52,731 nucleotides of DNA from DASZGI01 sp035938995 (GTDB lineage Bacteria > Actinomycetota > Actinomycetes > Streptomycetales > Catenulisporaceae). The stretch spans positions 1 to 52,731 of the forward strand of contig NZ_DASZGI010000314.1 in assembly GCF_035938995.1 (NCBI RefSeq), written 5' to 3'. A program made the translations under genes and the position numbers. Below, in pieces: positions 50,065 through 52,731 of this stretch. Numbering within the stretch: the stretch's first letter is position 1; every line of letters begins with the position of its first letter. The notes under the pieces were generated by a model that saw only the letters and a list, made by a program, of their open reading frames with translations, did not search any database and had not been told where the DNA came from.

Positions 50065-50086
50065 CTTGTGACCGTGACTTGTGACT
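50061..50086. repeat. Tandem 13-bp repeat at the iolD stop codon
   Basis: GTGACTTGTGACC is followed directly by GTGACTTGTGACT. The iolD stop TGA is part of the first copy. A second short repeat, CCCGGGACCT, occurs at 50093-50102 and 50108-50117. No function is evident; the 109-bp gap before the transporter gene holds nothing else recognisable except its ribosome-binding site. Confidence 0.7.
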
Positions 50087-50173
50087 GACCTGCCCGGGAC
50101 CTCGGCCCCCGGGACCTGACAACACCCCCATAAACCTGTGACTCCCGCCAAGCCGACCACAAAGGAGTGGATC

Positions 50174-51235
50174 ATGGCTAGCCGACGCAGACTCCTGTTC
50201 TCCCTCATAGCGGCGCCGCTCGTGCTGATCGCCGCCGCGTGCACCACGTCGACTCCCGCATCGGGCACCAACAACGCGGTGGGCGCCGGTGGGTCGTGCC
50301 CCTACACCTTCGCGGTGATCACTCACGGCGACAACGGCAACTTCTGGAGCGTCGTCTATAAGGGGGCGAAGAACGCGGCGGCCGACTACGGATGCAAGCT
50401 GAGCGAGGTCTACGGATCCCAGCAGCAAGGGCAGGCGCAGCCGGACGACAATGCGGAGAACGCCCAGATCCAGAACGCCGTCAACGCCAAGGTCAACGGA
50501 ATCGTGGTGTCCGACCACGACCCGTCCATCATGAACTCCACGCTGGCTTCGGCGCGGGCCGCGGGCATCCCGGTGGTCCTGATGAACGCAGGATGCGACG
50601 ACGCTGACATCGCCGCGTCGCAAGCGCTGACATGCGTCGGGCAGCCGGAGACGCTTGCGGGCCAGAAGGCCGGTGAGCGGTTCCACAGCCAGGGCGCCAC
50701 GAACGTGCTGTGCGTGGTCCACCAGTCGGGCCAGAACCTGCTCGACCGCTGCAACGGCATCGCGCAGGGACTCGGCGTCGGCACGACGTGCTCGACCGGT
50801 ACGGCGCCCGCGAACGGACCCGCGTGCACCGAGCTGATCCTCTCGACCCCGAACGCGGCGTCCAACCCGCAGCAGGCTATCGGCCAGGTCACTGCCTATC
50901 TGCAATCGCACCCGGGCATCGACGCGGTGATGACGTTGAACACTGCGATCGGCCAGGCGCTGGTGTCCGCCAAGCCGGCAAATGTCAAGATCGCTACATT
51001 CGACCTCGATTCCGATATTCAGAACGACCTGCAGGCGAGCCCGCCGACCCTGGACTTCGCGGTGGACCAGCAGCAGTACCTCCAGGGCTACCTGCCGATC
51101 ACGTTCCTGTACCTGTACGACAAGCACGAGGGCAACGCGGTCGGCGGCGGCACGACGGTCGCCAGCGGCCCGCTGCTGGTGGACAGCACCAACGTGAAGA
51201 ACGTCGCGGCGGCGATTGCGGCCGGCGATGACTGA
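50174..51235 (+). CDS. Sugar ABC transporter substrate-binding lipoprotein (likely inositol)
   Basis: Periplasmic-binding-protein-type lipoprotein of 353 residues (RbsB-like family). Its signal sequence SRRRLLFSLIAAPLVLIAAA ends at the lipobox cysteine Cys23 (AAAC), followed by a Thr/Ser linker. The mature part starts YTFAVITHGDNGNFWSVVYKG, contains NGIVVSDHDPSIM and PVVLMNAGCDD in the sugar cleft, and ends with FAVDQQQYLQGYLPITFLYL. Binding of myo-inositol is inferred from the iol operon just upstream. The ATG at 50174 follows AAAGGAG. The last 8 bp overlap the permease gene. Confidence 0.92.
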   Translation: MASRRRLLFSLIAAPLVLIAAACTTSTPASGTNNAVGAGGSCPYTFAVITHGDNGNFWSVVYKGAKNAAADYGCKLSEVYGSQQQGQAQPDDNAENAQIQNAVNAKVNGIVVSDHDPSIMNSTLASARAAGIPVVLMNAGCDDADIAASQALTCVGQPETLAGQKAGERFHSQGATNVLCVVHQSGQNLLDRCNGIAQGLGVGTTCSTGTAPANGPACTELILSTPNAASNPQQAIGQVTAYLQSHPGIDAVMTLNTAIGQALVSAKPANVKIATFDLDSDIQNDLQASPPTLDFAVDQQQYLQGYLPITFLYLYDKHEGNAVGGGTTVASGPLLVDSTNVKNVAAAIAAGDD

Positions 51236-52355
51236 ACCGGCCGCGCGGACGGCGGAGCCGGAACCGGCCCCGCCGTCCCCACCTCCATCCTCGTCCGCCG
51301 CGGAGGCGGTGGACGAACGCCTCACCCAAGCCTCATTCCTCACCAGGGTCATGCGACGTCCGGCCCTCGGCGCGCTGCTCGGCGCCGTCGTGGTGTTCAT
51401 CCTGTTCACCGCGACCGACGCCACACCGCAGCACCTGTGGCTCAGCCAGACCGGCCTCGAATCGTGGAGTCAGCAGGCTGCGTTCTTCGGCATCATGGCC
51501 GTACCGGTCGGCCTGCTGATGATCGGCGGCGAGTTCGACCTGTCCACCGGCGGGATGACCGGGTTCACTGCCATTCTCATGGCCTTGATGGTCGGGAACC
51601 TGCACTGGAACACGTGGCTCGCCGTCGCGCTCACGTTCGTGTTCGGGATCTGCATCGGCCTGCTCAACGGCGTCATCGTGGTCACGTCCAAGCTGCCGAG
51701 CTTCATCGTCACGCTCGCGACGTACTTCGTGTTCCGCGGCTTGAGCATCGGCGGCGTGCTGAAGGTGAACCACGGCAGCACGTCAATCGGGCTGAGTGCG
51801 GGCGCGCATCCTGGCCTGAACAGCGCGAAGGCGGTCTTCGGCAGTTCCTTCGCCCGCAGCGCCACGCTCCCGAGCGGATATCAGACCGCGATCTTGTGGT
51901 TCATCGGGGTCACCGTCGTGGCGGTGTGGCTGCTGGGCCGCACCACCTTCGGAAACTGGATCTTCGCGGCCGGCGGCGACGCGAACGCCGCGCGCAACGT
52001 CGGCGTGCCCGTGGCCCGCACCAAGATCCTGCTGTTCGTAGGCACCTCCACGGCCGCGGCCCTGGTCGGCGTGATCTCGTTCCTGCAGAGCGACTCGGCG
52101 GTCTCCGAGCAGGGCGTCGGGTACGAGTTCTACTACATCATCGCGGCGGTGGTGGGCGGCTGCCTGCTCACCGGCGGCTACGGCTCCGCCGTCGGTGCGG
52201 CGATCGGCGCGTGCATCATCGGCATGGCGTTCCAGGGGGTGATCTACTCCGGGTGGGACAGTTCCTGGGACTTCAGCTTCCTCGGAGTGATCCTCTTCCT
52301 GGCCGTCGTGGTCAACACCGTCGTCTACCGGCGGGCCACGAGAGCGAGGCGGTGA
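51228..52355 (+). CDS. Sugar ABC transporter permease
   Basis: RbsC-like permease of 375 residues with an N-terminal cytoplasmic Pro/Glu-rich region of about 45 residues and some eight to ten hydrophobic helices. The family motif MIGGEFDLSTGGMTGFTA (about 100-117) and the cytoplasmic EAA-like loop GGDANAARNVGVPVARTKI (about 250-268) are visible. It forms the membrane channel with the binding protein and ATPase on either side. The start ATG overlaps the binding-protein stop; the ATPase gene begins within about 20 bp of its end. Confidence 0.94.
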   Translation: MTEPAARTAEPEPAPPSPPPSSSAAEAVDERLTQASFLTRVMRRPALGALLGAVVVFILFTATDATPQHLWLSQTGLESWSQQAAFFGIMAVPVGLLMIGGEFDLSTGGMTGFTAILMALMVGNLHWNTWLAVALTFVFGICIGLLNGVIVVTSKLPSFIVTLATYFVFRGLSIGGVLKVNHGSTSIGLSAGAHPGLNSAKAVFGSSFARSATLPSGYQTAILWFIGVTVVAVWLLGRTTFGNWIFAAGGDANAARNVGVPVARTKILLFVGTSTAAALVGVISFLQSDSAVSEQGVGYEFYYIIAAVVGGCLLTGGYGSAVGAAIGACIIGMAFQGVIYSGWDSSWDFSFLGVILFLAVVVNTVVYRRATRARR

Positions 52356-52357
52356 CC

Positions 52358-52731
52358 ATGCCTGAGAGGAGCGCGATGACTGGGATGGACGGAGCGCCCG
52401 AGGCCACGACTGACTCTTTCATCCAAGCCAAGCAGATCAGCAAGTTCTTCGGCAGCGTCAATGCCCTGCGAGAGGTCTCACTGGAGGTCCGCCGCGGGAC
52501 GGTCACGTGCGTCCTCGGCGACAACGGAGCGGGCAAGTCCACCCTCATCAAGATCCTGTCCGGGGTCTTCCCGCCCGACGAGGGAGAGTTCCTGGTGGAC
52601 GGCCGCCCGGTCCACTTCGCCAGCCCGCGTGATGCAAGGTCGGCCGGAATCGCGACCGTGTATCAGGATCTGGCGATGGTCCCCCTGATGTCGGTGTGGC
52701 GCAACTTCTTCCTCGGCAGCGAGCCGACCAA
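52358..52731 (+). CDS. Sugar ABC transporter ATP-binding protein, 3' truncated by window end
   Basis: First about 124 residues of an RbsA/MglA-like ABC ATPase. Walker A is GDNGAGKSTLIK, the A-loop region reads ISKFFGSVNALREVSLEVRR, and the Q-loop is TVYQDLAMVPLMSVWRNFFLG. Two in-frame ATGs are possible: 52358, two bases after the permease stop, and 52376, preceded by GAGGAG four bases away. It energises uptake by the adjacent permease. The ABC signature and Walker B lie beyond the window, so single- or double-domain architecture is unknown. Confidence 0.93.
   Translation, partial: MPERSAMTGMDGAPEATTDSFIQAKQISKFFGSVNALREVSLEVRRGTVTCVLGDNGAGKSTLIKILSGVFPPDEGEFLVDGRPVHFASPRDARSAGIATVYQDLAMVPLMSVWRNFFLGSEPT

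Overview
This window is a 52.7 kb piece of a high-GC actinobacterial chromosome. Coding sequences show the strong G/C third-position bias, GTG starts and ATGA/GTGA overlaps typical of Streptomyces, Catenulispora and their relatives. Gene content (type II polyketide synthase, ECF sigma factor with a SnoaL-like tail, LacI-controlled glycosidases, twin-arginine phosphoesterase) fits the same group. I cannot name the species. Rare TTA leucine codons in a few genes point to possible bldA-type developmental control.

Region 1 (1-21439) is a type II aromatic polyketide gene cluster, cut off at its left edge. It holds an acyl-CoA carboxylase beta subunit, an alpha/beta hydrolase, the minimal PKS (KS-alpha, KS-beta/CLF, ACP), a SnoaL-like protein, a free-standing PKS-type acyltransferase, an ActIII-like C-9 ketoreductase and a di-domain aromatase/cyclase. 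A leftward block follows: citramalate synthase, alpha-methylacyl-CoA racemase, a [2Fe-2S] ferredoxin and an ActVA-Orf5-like flavin monooxygenase. Next come a TAP-like alpha/beta hydrolase that lacks its nucleophilic serine, a KAS III-like protein with serine in place of cysteine, a P450, a ferredoxin reductase and an acyl-CoA dehydrogenase homologue. The ferredoxin, reductase and P450 together make a full class I P450 system. Citramalate synthase, racemase, acyltransferase and KAS III-like protein together suggest an unusual starter or acyl unit made inside the cluster, derived from 2-oxobutyrate or a 2-methyl-branched acid. Strong hairpin terminators separate the transcription units.

Region 2 (21526-29094) holds signalling and housekeeping genes: a soluble histidine kinase with a tandem-duplicated PAS domain, a receiver-only response regulator, a frameshifted family 5 uracil-DNA glycosylase, an OmpR-type regulator with its sensor kinase, a DUF5666-like membrane-anchored protein and a Tat-exported phosphoesterase.

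Region 3 (29137-31396) is a small accessory island bounded by perfect 113-bp inverted repeats. Its base composition is less GC-rich than its surroundings. It carries an XRE regulator, an ImmA/IrrE-type metalloprotease and a PIN-like gene broken by a one-base frameshift.

Region 4 (31545-42574) holds an MpaB/DUF2236 oxygenase, a secreted GH92 alpha-mannosidase fused to a YVTN beta-propeller, a LacI regulator with three matching operators, a truncated GH2 enzyme with its own palindromic operator, an ECF sigma factor with a DUF899 protein, a small membrane protein and a polyphosphate kinase 2.

Region 5 (42591-52731) is a myo-inositol catabolic and uptake locus: a GntR/HutC regulator facing the tightly coupled operon iolG-iolE-iolC-aldolase-iolB-iolD. 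A sugar ABC transporter (binding protein, permease and a truncated ATPase) follows and runs off the right edge. No tRNA, rRNA, CRISPR array or recognisable transposase was seen.
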